Source: Gemmatimonadaceae bacterium
GTDB taxonomy: Bacteria > Gemmatimonadota > Gemmatimonadetes > Gemmatimonadales > Gemmatimonadaceae
Direction of reading: 5' to 3'
Assembly: GCA_019689955.1 (NCBI GenBank)
Contig: JADGGM010000040.1
Span: 1-10,844 of the forward strand
DNA length: 10,844 nucleotides
Under the pieces are notes generated by a model, which saw only the letters and a list, made by a program, of their open reading frames with translations, did not search any database and was not told where the DNA came from. Positions 5,906-10,844 of the stretch are shown piece after piece. Within the stretch, counting starts at the first letter, position 1. Each line of letters begins with the position of its first letter. The translations under genes and the position numbers were made by a program.

Positions 5906-6076
5906 TCGTTTGTCGGGACGCGACGCCATGAGCGCGTTCAGCTCGGCGATCCCTTGCGTGGAACGCGGCACGCGCGCCAGGCCGTGCTCGGCGATGATTA
6001 GCTGTGGTCGCTCCGGGCGCGGCGAGCTGATGCCGATGCCCTGGATGGTGCGGACCGCCCATGGCAGTCCGCACAT
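5882..6076 (-). CDS. Possible small protein or gene remnant (64 aa), low confidence
   Basis: An open frame with non-shadow-like composition: AVRTIQGIGISSPRPERP, then QLIIAEHGLARVPRSTQG and IAELNALMASRPDKRRTLARGR, with a fair Ile/Leu content unlike the Arg/Pro-rich shadows around it. No family recognised. No ribosome binding site is seen before the ATG at 6076, and an in-frame TGA lies a short way upstream. Its last codons and stop fall inside the 17-bp hairpin. Could be a decayed gene end, a real small ORF, or chance. It does not overlap the rightward FemAB gene if that starts at 6172. Confidence 0.2.
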   Translation of the reverse strand: MCGLPWAVRTIQGIGISSPRPERPQLIIAEHGLARVPRSTQGIAELNALMASRPDKRRTLARGR

Positions 6077-6171
6077 CGCAGCGCCATCATTGCGGCGGTC
6101 GCATCACACATCGATGCGAGAGAGTCCGCCGATCCCCTCACGGCGTGCACGTGCGTGGAGACAGCAAGCGT

Positions 6172-7251
6172 ATGAGCCACGATCCCTTCGAGTGCTTCGC
6201 GCTCCCTTGGCCGCAGTACCGCGCCTGGTTCGCCCGCCATCGCGATGAGCTCGTCGGCCGTGCCCCCTTCTATCAGCCCGCGTGGCTCGAGGCGCTCGCC
6301 GCAGCGCTGCACTTCGATCTCGCACCGATCGGGATCGAGCGTGCAGGAGATCTGATCGCCGTCGTCCCCGGGTTCCTCACGCAACGCGGGCCGTTTCGCC
6401 TGTTCGGCTCTCCGCTCCGGGGCACGATGACGTCGTACCTTGGCCCGATCGGGTGCCTCGATCTTCGACGCCCCGAGCTGCGTCGCGAGCTCGTCGAGCA
6501 CGCGAACGCGTTCGCGCGACGTCACTGGCGAGTCAGCTACACCGAGTTCGCGCTGCGCGGCCCCGCGGCGAGTACGGTTCCGGACGCGGGGTGGGAGGCG
6601 GGACGGCCGGGGAGCTATCAGATCGATCTCTCACCGGGGGAGGACGCGCTCTGGACCGCGCTCCGGCCACGCGCGCGCCGCCAGATCCGCAAGTCGCAGC
6701 AGCTCGGCCTCGAGGTCTCCCCCTTCGCCGGCGACGCCGGCGACTACTACGCCATGGTGCTGGAGACCTTCGGCCGACGCGAGGCGACCGTGTGGCACCC
6801 GGAGCGCTTCTTTCGCGCGCTGTTCGAGCGACTCATCCCCGCGGGGATCGTCCGCGTCTGGTCGGTGCGCTACAAGGGGGAGACGATCTCGGCGGGGATC
6901 TTCGTGCAGGACGACCGCGAGATGCACTACGTGAGCGGCGCGTCGCGCACGGCCTATCGCATGCTCCCCACGAGCTACCTCATGCACTGGCACGCGATCC
7001 GGACGGCCGCAGATGCCGGTGCCGCGATCTACGATTTCGGCGGAACGGGCACGCCGAGCATCTGTGAGTTCAAGGAGTCGTTCTCGCCGAAGCGCGTCGA
7101 GTACTGGCACCTCCGGTGGGCCTCGGCGCCGACACGGCTCGCGCGGCGCGTGTTCCTCGCCGCCGAGCGGCGCGTGCGCCCGCTTCGGACTCTCAGAAGG
7201 CAAGTGCGAGCTCGGCGAGCGGGACGGGGCACGCCCCGCGCACCGGCCTGA
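6172..7251 (+). CDS. FemAB/BioF2-like GNAT acyltransferase
   Basis: 359 aa, cytosolic, of the FemAB/CelD-type (PF13480-like) family of paired GNAT folds that move aminoacyl or acyl groups onto cell-envelope or polysaccharide precursors. Seen: APFYQPAWLEALAAAL (31-46, the usual N-terminal F-x-Q/S-x-x-W-L element); LDLRRPELRRELVEHANAFA (97-115); SYQIDLSPGEDALWTALRPRARRQIRKSQQLGL (148-180), holding the family's Arg/Lys-rich R-x-x-I-R-K-x-x-x-x-G stretch; ISAGIFVQDDREMHYVSGAS (239-258); and AIYDFGGTGTPSICEFKESFSP (285-306), the characteristic YDFGG...FKxxF end. The start at 6172 has GGAG at 6157-6160 (11 nt away, long). Upstream in-frame ATG/GTG codons lack a better site. Acceptor and donor are unknown. 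It converges on the HD gene 24 bp away, and a methyltransferase follows, so a surface-glycan or secondary-product role is possible. Confidence 0.88.
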   Translation: MSHDPFECFALPWPQYRAWFARHRDELVGRAPFYQPAWLEALAAALHFDLAPIGIERAGDLIAVVPGFLTQRGPFRLFGSPLRGTMTSYLGPIGCLDLRRPELRRELVEHANAFARRHWRVSYTEFALRGPAASTVPDAGWEAGRPGSYQIDLSPGEDALWTALRPRARRQIRKSQQLGLEVSPFAGDAGDYYAMVLETFGRREATVWHPERFFRALFERLIPAGIVRVWSVRYKGETISAGIFVQDDREMHYVSGASRTAYRMLPTSYLMHWHAIRTAADAGAAIYDFGGTGTPSICEFKESFSPKRVEYWHLRWASAPTRLARRVFLAAERRVRPLRTLRRQVRARRAGRGTPRAPA

Positions 7252-7275
7252 GCGGCCCCGCCCTCCCTTCCGCGA

Positions 7276-8043
7276 TCAGAGCGATCGCAGCGAGTCCGTC
7301 TCGGCGCAGAGCGCGTCGAGGAAGGCCTGCATCTCCCGCACGCGCCGCTCCGCCTCCCGCTTGGCCGCCGCCGTCTGGAGCCGCCCCGGCATCTCGCGCA
7401 TGTTCCGTTCGACCACCGCGATCGCGTGCGGCAGGTCCGGCGCCCACGACTCCCGCATGGTGAGGGAGACGATCCGTGCGACGTCGATCGCACCGAGGAA
7501 GTCCAGGATGTCCGCATCGCGGAACAGGATCGCCTCGGGCGAAGTCCCCGGTGGGCGGTAGTACACGTGATGGACGATGATGTCCTTCGCGAGCGCCGCC
7601 TTCTCCATGGGGAACCCGATCGCACGGAGCACGGAATCGACCACCTGCGCGCCGCGCTCGCCGTGGTCGACGCCGGGCTGCGCGTACGGCGGCAGGCCGC
7701 CCATGTCGTGCAGGTACCCGGCGGCGTAGAGCGCGTCGTCATCCACGGCGATCCCCTCCGCGCGCGCCAGGGCCAGCGTCACCTCGTAGTCGCGTCGCCC
7801 GTGGGCGGGGCCCCACGCCGTGTGCTGGAGGTGCGCGTCCGCGAACGCGCGCACGTTCGCGCGCCAGAGCGTGTCGCTCGCGGTGTGCCCCGCCACGCGA
7901 GAAGCGCCGGGCTCCGTGCGCCCAGGCACCGCCGCGTTCGCGTCGCCGCGCCGAGCGAAGGTCGAGGCCGAGAGTGTCATCGCGAAGGTAAGTAGGAGAA
8001 CCGCCGCGCGGCGCCCTCGGCGCGGCGATGACGGGGCAGGCAT
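7276..8043 (-). CDS. Exported HD-domain (metal-dependent phosphohydrolase-type) protein
   Basis: 255 aa. Residues 1-30 are a signal peptide: Arg-rich n-region PRRGRRA, hydrophobic core AVLLLTFAMTLSAS, and a plausible cut near STFA-RR. No lipobox Cys is present. The rest is an HD domain: His74 or His81 in HTAWGPAHGRRDYEV, His112-Asp113 in AAGYLHDMGG, His127 in GVDHGERGA, His158/159 in DIIVHHVYY and Asp176/Asp178 in FRDADILDFLG, so every metal-ligand position of the HD/HDc family is filled. The C-terminal about 50 residues are helical and charged. HD proteins hydrolyse nucleotides or phosphodiesters; the substrate is unknown here. Start ATG at 8043 with GGAGGAA (complement of 8051-8057) 7 nt upstream, preferred over the frame opening at 8085. 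An exported HD domain is unusual because most are cytosolic. Divergent from the methyltransferase. Confidence 0.88.
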   Translation of the reverse strand: MPAPSSPRRGRRAAVLLLTFAMTLSASTFARRGDANAAVPGRTEPGASRVAGHTASDTLWRANVRAFADAHLQHTAWGPAHGRRDYEVTLALARAEGIAVDDDALYAAGYLHDMGGLPPYAQPGVDHGERGAQVVDSVLRAIGFPMEKAALAKDIIVHHVYYRPPGTSPEAILFRDADILDFLGAIDVARIVSLTMRESWAPDLPHAIAVVERNMREMPGRLQTAAAKREAERRVREMQAFLDALCAETDSLRSL

Positions 8044-8050
8044 CTGAGCG

Positions 8051-8057
8051 TTCCTCC
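8051..8057 (-). promoter_or_regulatory. Ribosome binding site GGAGGAA for the HD gene
   Basis: On the minus strand GGAGGAA precedes ATG 8043 by 7 nt. It decides between that start and the longer frame at 8085, and leaves the protein beginning directly with its signal peptide. Confidence 0.75.
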
Positions 8058-8110
8058 GATGGATGGGGGCGACGAGCCGGATCATCGTCGTACCGTTCAG
8101 GCCACCAATA

Positions 8111-8189
8111 GTGCACTCGTTCGGCCGCCGTTGTCCACCGGCCGCCGTTGTCCGTCAGTGTACTTGTTCAGTCGCAGCCGCCGTTGTCC
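8111..8189. repeat. Short direct repeats GCCGCCGTTGTCC (three copies) in divergent spacer
   Basis: The 13-mer GCCGCCGTTGTCC occurs exactly at 8124-8136, 8141-8153 and 8177-8189 (start spacings 17 and 36 bp). Copies 1 and 3 are also preceded by a related block, GTGCACTCGTTC (8111-8122) and GTGTACTTGTTC (8158-8169), so the larger unit is a duplicated GTG[CT]ACT[CT]GTTC...GCCGCCGTTGTCC. The repeats lie 68-146 bp upstream of the HD gene start and 182-260 bp upstream of the methyltransferase, and may be operators. The remaining spacer (8190-8340) shows nothing I recognise. Confidence 0.6.
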
Positions 8190-8340
8190 AGGCTGACCGC
8201 AGCGCATCGGGCGCGTCGCGTCTTCGGCGTCCGGCGATTCGCGGTGCAGACGGCGAGCCAGCTCGTGCTGGCGTCCAGCGTCACCGGCACTCGGCGGCGC
8301 GAGGTTTGCCTCCGTAACGCGGGGTTGCTTGGGGTGGTGT

Positions 8341-8367
8341 GGTGGAGTCGTATCGCGGTGGAGTCGT
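8341..8367 (+). repeat. Duplicated 11-mer GGTGGAGTCGT carrying the ribosome binding site
   Basis: GGTGGAGTCGT is at 8341-8351 and again at 8357-8367. The second copy supplies the ribosome binding site (GGTGGAG, 7 nt before ATG 8371). The duplication looks like a short slippage event or a standby site. Confidence 0.6.
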
Positions 8368-8370
8368 CGT

Positions 8371-9108
8371 ATGGCATCCCTTCCCGAGTTGTCCTCCCCT
8401 TCATCGGTCGGCGACATCGACTACGCTGGTCTGTACGATGAGCAGTTCTTCGCCGACTATCTCGCCGAACGCCCAAGCCTCGCCTTTCGCCAGCGGCAGG
8501 CCATGTACCGGCAGGAGCTCCAGCGGATCACCCGCTACGTCGACTCCGGGCGCGTCGTGGACGTCGGCTGCGGGCTCGGCGACTTCCTCGAGCTGTTCGA
8601 TCATGCGCGGTGGCAGCGATACGGCATCGAGGTCGCGCCGCTCGCGCTGCACGTGCTTCAGGCGCGCGGTATCGACACGAACCCGTTTCGCGAGCCGGAC
8701 GAGTCGTTCGATCTCGTGATCTTCCGCGGGACGATCCACCACATCGACGAGCCGATGGTCGCGATCAAGCGGGGCATCCGCTGGCTGCGCCCGGGGGGCT
8801 ACATGGTGTTCCTCGCCACGCCGAACATCGGTGGCGTGTGCTACCGGCTCTTCCAGGAGCTCCCGGCGATCGATCCGCCGCGGAACTTCATGCAGGTCTC
8901 GGATCGGATCCTCCGGATGATCCTCGAGAATCTCGGCATGGAGGTGGTGCGCTTCGAGTTCCCGTACCGGGAGACGCCGTACGCGCGGCCGGTGCACGAC
9001 GTGTGCAGCTTCCTGCTCCGGCTCGCGGGGGTGAAGCGATCGTTCCCGTTCTGGGGGAACATGCTCGAGTGCTACGCGCGGCGGCCGGTGCGGAACGGAG
9101 CGCGATAG
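8371..9108 (+). CDS. Class I SAM-dependent methyltransferase
   Basis: 245 aa, cytosolic. The Rossmann-fold landmarks are in order: motif I VVDVGCGLGDFLELF (62-76, SAM glycine loop), acidic residue Glu87 in YGIEVAPLALH, motif II region SFDLVIFRGTIHHIDEP (112-128), and LRPGGYMVFLATPN (139-152, the usual motif III LRPGG). An N-terminal helical cap of about 60 residues (YAGLYDEQFFADYLAERPSLAFRQRQ) is typical of the Methyltransf_11/23-like enzymes found in glycan, lipid and secondary-metabolite clusters. The C-terminal part ends FWGNMLECYARRP. The substrate cannot be told. Start ATG at 8371 with GGTGGAG at 8357-8363; the frame opening at 8329 (TTG) adds a Trp/Arg-rich tail and is rejected. Divergent from the HD gene; followed by a 159-bp gap, then the ATPase gene tail to tail. 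Confidence 0.9.
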   Translation: MASLPELSSPSSVGDIDYAGLYDEQFFADYLAERPSLAFRQRQAMYRQELQRITRYVDSGRVVDVGCGLGDFLELFDHARWQRYGIEVAPLALHVLQARGIDTNPFREPDESFDLVIFRGTIHHIDEPMVAIKRGIRWLRPGGYMVFLATPNIGGVCYRLFQELPAIDPPRNFMQVSDRILRMILENLGMEVVRFEFPYRETPYARPVHDVCSFLLRLAGVKRSFPFWGNMLECYARRPVRNGAR

Positions 9109-9126
9109 CCGCGGGAGGTGGGGCGT

Positions 9127-9145
9127 CATCCGTCTTCGCCGGATG
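9127..9145. terminator. Weak hairpin in convergent gap
   Basis: CATCCG (9127-9132) pairs with CGGATG (9140-9145) across a 7-nt loop, 19 bp after the methyltransferase stop. There is no T tract, so this is only a possible terminator. Confidence 0.25.
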
Positions 9146-9267
9146 CGGGCGCTTCGCCGCGTGCCCCCGTTGACAACTGCACGCCGCCGCGCACAGATGT
9201 CCCGCGTTGCGACGGCGCCGCGCGCGTCTGCCGCGAGATGGCGCCGGAGATGGGTCGACCCTGCGCG

Positions 9268-10518
9268 TCACATGACCTTCCACCAGGGTACTGCGAGGAT
9301 CGTCTCGTCCAGCCAATAGCTCTCCTCGCCCCCGTGGAGCACGATCCCGCCGCGCGCCCGCCGCGGGTGGTCGTCCAGAAATGCGCGGAGCCCCCGGATG
9401 TCGCGCTGGCCGGGCTGCGCTCCCGCCTTCACTTCGATGCCGAGCAGCTCGCGCTGGTGCTCGACGACGAAATCGACCTCGTGGCCGGTTGCGGTCCGCC
9501 AGTACGTGATGTCGGCGCGCGGCACCTGCGCATCACGCCACGCGACCAGGTCACAGAGCACCAGGTTCTCGAAGTGCGCGCCGGTCGGCTCGGCGGCGGT
9601 GCCGGCATGGCCGAGGTGGAGCGCCAACCCAGGGTCGTTCCAGTACAGCTTGGGGGTCTTGATGAGGCGCTTGGCGCGGTTCGCCGCGTACGGCGAGAGC
9701 CGAATGATCTGATAGGAGGTCTCGAGCAGATTGAGGTAGCGATGCACCGTCATCGCCGGCAGCCTCACGTCGCGCCCGATCTCACTCTGGTTCAGCAAAT
9801 TTCCGATGCGCAGAGCGGCCGCCTGCATCACGCGCTGGAAGTCGGCGAGGTCGGCCACGGCGGCGAGATCGCGGAGGTCGCGCTCGAGGTATGTCGTGAT
9901 GTAGCCGTCGAACCACAACGCCCGCTCCGGCGCGGAGAGCGAACGAGAGCGATCTGGCTCGACGGTGACCTCCGGGAACCCGCCGCGGGCGCTCTGGGCC
10001 TGCCACGACGCGCGCGGGGCCGTATCGGCGCGCACGAGGTCGAGCCACCGAGGCACGTCCTCCTCGAAGAATCGGCTCCACGTTCCGGTGCTCCCGAGCC
10101 CGAGCTGCTCGCGCCGTGTCATGGGCCACAGGCGGAGGTAGTACGCCCGCCCGGCGAGCGAGTCCCCGACCCGTTTCATCATGAGCAAGTTGGCCGCGCC
10201 GGTGAGGACGAACTGTCCGCGGACCGCGGGACGCTGCCGGTCGACGATCGATTTGACGGCGAGGATCAAGTCGGGCTCGCGCTGGACCTCGTCGATCGTC
10301 ATGCGGCGCTCGCTCCGGACGAACGCCGCCGGATTCTCCCGGGCACGGCGGAGGGTCGCAGGATCGTCCAGGGAGAGGTAGGGATAGTCGGCCAGCCCCG
10401 GGTGATGCTCGGCGAACGTGCTCTTCCCGGCCTGGCGCGGCCCCGTCACGACCACGACCCGCATGGTGCCGAGCGCCCGGGCGAGCAAGGAGGCGGCCGC
10501 CCTGGGCAGGATCTCCAT
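9268..10518 (-). CDS. AAA_14/DUF4143 ATPase with PD-(D/E)xK-like C-terminus
   Basis: 416 aa. Walker A GPRQAGKST (26-34), Walker B with acidic pair RMTIDEVQ (Asp76-Glu77), and a sensor-1-like strand GQFVLTGAANLLM (101-113). These are followed by RLWPMTRREQLGLG, the typical hinge of the family, then the DUF4143 part: a winged-helix-like stretch (NLLNQSEIGRDVRLPAMTVHRYLNLLE) and a nuclease-like core HEVDFVVEHQRELLGIEVKAG with Asp349, Glu362 and Lys364 in D-x(n)-E-x-K order. The family is widespread and its biological role unsettled; DNA binding and self-control have been suggested from the winged helix and nuclease-like fold. ATG 10518 is chosen. The longer TTG frame at 10560 begins inside the inverted repeat. 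No Shine-Dalgarno precedes 10518, and the predicted transcript leader is only about 14 nt. Stop at 9268 converges on the methyltransferase. Confidence 0.92.
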   Translation of the reverse strand: MEILPRAAASLLARALGTMRVVVVTGPRQAGKSTFAEHHPGLADYPYLSLDDPATLRRARENPAAFVRSERRMTIDEVQREPDLILAVKSIVDRQRPAVRGQFVLTGAANLLMMKRVGDSLAGRAYYLRLWPMTRREQLGLGSTGTWSRFFEEDVPRWLDLVRADTAPRASWQAQSARGGFPEVTVEPDRSRSLSAPERALWFDGYITTYLERDLRDLAAVADLADFQRVMQAAALRIGNLLNQSEIGRDVRLPAMTVHRYLNLLETSYQIIRLSPYAANRAKRLIKTPKLYWNDPGLALHLGHAGTAAEPTGAHFENLVLCDLVAWRDAQVPRADITYWRTATGHEVDFVVEHQRELLGIEVKAGAQPGQRDIRGLRAFLDDHPRRARGGIVLHGGEESYWLDETILAVPWWKVM

Positions 10519-10528
10519 GGTGGATGAC

Positions 10529-10567
10529 TTAACATTTGCTGTTAGACAATCCAACAGCAAATGTTAA
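10529..10567. promoter_or_regulatory. 15-bp perfect inverted repeat overlying the ATPase promoter
   Basis: TTAACATTTGCTGTT (10529-10543) and AACAGCAAATGTTAA (10553-10567) are perfect inverted repeats around a 9-nt centre. This is AT-rich sequence in a GC-rich window, 10 bp upstream of the ATPase start. Each arm also contains its own dyad, TAACA-N5-TGTTA at 10530-10544 and CAACA-N5-TGTTA at 10552-10566, offset by 22 bp, about two helical turns. The natural reading is an operator bound by two dimers, possibly the ATPase's own winged helix. Confidence 0.75.
10539..10567 (-). promoter_or_regulatory. Predicted promoter of the ATPase gene
   Basis: On the minus strand, -35 TTAACA (10567-10562, five of six to TTGACA) and a weak -10 TAACAG (10544-10539) are 17 bp apart. 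A start of transcription near 10532 would give a leader of about 14 nt. Both elements sit inside the arms of the inverted repeat, so a protein on the repeat would block polymerase. Confidence 0.4.
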
Positions 10568-10660
10568 AACAGTGCGGCATTCGACGTGCTGGACGAGCTC
10601 GACGCGCGCGTGCGAGATTCCGCCGAGAAAGTCCAACCAACAAGAGTGCAATGCGGGGCC

Positions 10661-10695
10661 TAAACGCAAACAGGGCACCCGCTGAGGGTGCCCTG
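10661..10695 (-). terminator. Intrinsic terminator of the initiator tRNA
   Basis: CAGGGCACCC (10671-10680) and GGGTGCCCTG (10686-10695) form a perfect 10-bp stem with a 5-nt loop. On the minus strand it is followed by TTTGCGTTTA. It lies 44 nt past the 3' end of the tRNA, in the right place and orientation to end its transcript. Confidence 0.85.
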
Positions 10696-10738
10696 TCGAC
10701 ACTGCGTAGATCAACCGCTTATGAATTTTCTCTCGAAG

Positions 10739-10812
<74 letters not shown>

Positions 10813-10844
10813 TCAGTGTCCCAAATATCACAAGTCTTCCCCGC
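10813..10844 (-). promoter_or_regulatory. Partial upstream region of the initiator tRNA
   Basis: Read on the minus strand, GATATT (complement near 10826-10831) is a possible -10 about 14-19 nt before the tRNA; its -35 would fall beyond the window edge. Low certainty. Confidence 0.25.

Noticed and set aside
5483..6001. Plus-strand frame with a Cys cluster (CNGCSTCCTDC) resembling a YkgJ-type motif
   Set aside because: The downstream conserved Cys and C-x-x-Y/F-P segments of that family are missing, there is no ribosome binding site, and the same bases are better explained by stem-loops.
5406..6074. N-terminal extension of CBS paralogue B
   Set aside because: The frame stays open, but the sequence has no domain, no ribosome binding site at its start, and the paralogue begins at the equivalent ML-x-LR-x-IMTRD position.
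8111..8340. Integron attC-like or CRISPR-like array in the divergent spacer
   Set aside because: The repeats are too short and irregular for CRISPR, and no R'/R'' core pair of the GTTRRRY type flanking a gene cassette was found.
10519..10560. Upstream TTG start for the ATPase
   Set aside because: It would lie inside the inverted repeat and downstream of the -35 but across the -10, so it could not be transcribed from the predicted promoter.

Overview
The window is strongly GC-rich with dense coding, few promoters of the classical kind and good GGAGG-type ribosome binding sites on most genes. It is a bacterial chromosome: it carries an initiator tRNA and ordinary housekeeping-type enzymes, with no phage, plasmid or insertion-sequence genes. 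The protein families (tandem-USP with a DUF5335 tail, DUF326 copper storage protein, acidic-linker CBS proteins) and codon bias would fit Gemmatimonadota or a myxobacteria-like lineage. That placement is inference, since nothing in the window fixes the phylum.

Layout, left to right. (1) 1-489, minus: N-terminal part of a ribose-phosphate pyrophosphokinase whose C-terminus runs off the left edge. (2) 960-2685, plus: a likely operon of a free-standing alpha-glucan-phosphorylase-type C-terminal domain, an alpha/beta hydrolase of the type usually fused to a phosphoribosyltransferase, and a 16-cysteine cytosolic copper storage protein. (3) 2713-5405, minus, converging on that operon: two tandem paralogous CBS-pair proteins (stop of the first inside the ribosome binding site of the second) followed by a USP-USP-DUF5335 fusion. 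Regions 1-3 read together as a stress/energy-sensing island: PRPP supply, adenylate-sensing CBS domains, USP proteins, a glucan-linked domain and copper storage. The functional link is inferred from gene content.

(4) 5406-6171 has no convincing gene, but 5631-5905 is an almost unbroken chain of small stem-loops ending in a 17-bp hairpin. The non-Watson-Crick pairs inside its two longest stems are G-U only if the plus strand is transcribed, so it is the best candidate in the window for an undescribed structured RNA. (5) 6172-9108: a FemAB/BioF2-like acyltransferase (plus), a signal-peptide-bearing HD-domain protein (minus) and a class I SAM methyltransferase (plus). The last two are divergent, and their shared spacer holds short direct repeats. 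(6) 9268-10518, minus: an AAA_14/DUF4143 ATPase with a PD-(D/E)xK-like tail. It is preceded by an AT-rich 15-bp perfect inverted repeat that overlies its predicted -35 and -10 and itself contains two smaller dyads 22 bp apart. (7) 10739-10812, minus: initiator tRNA-Met(CAU) followed by a clear intrinsic terminator.

The small genes missing a start-to-stop frame inside the window, and several true starts, were settled by reading ribosome binding sites directly. All family names are from motif recognition by eye; no search was run.
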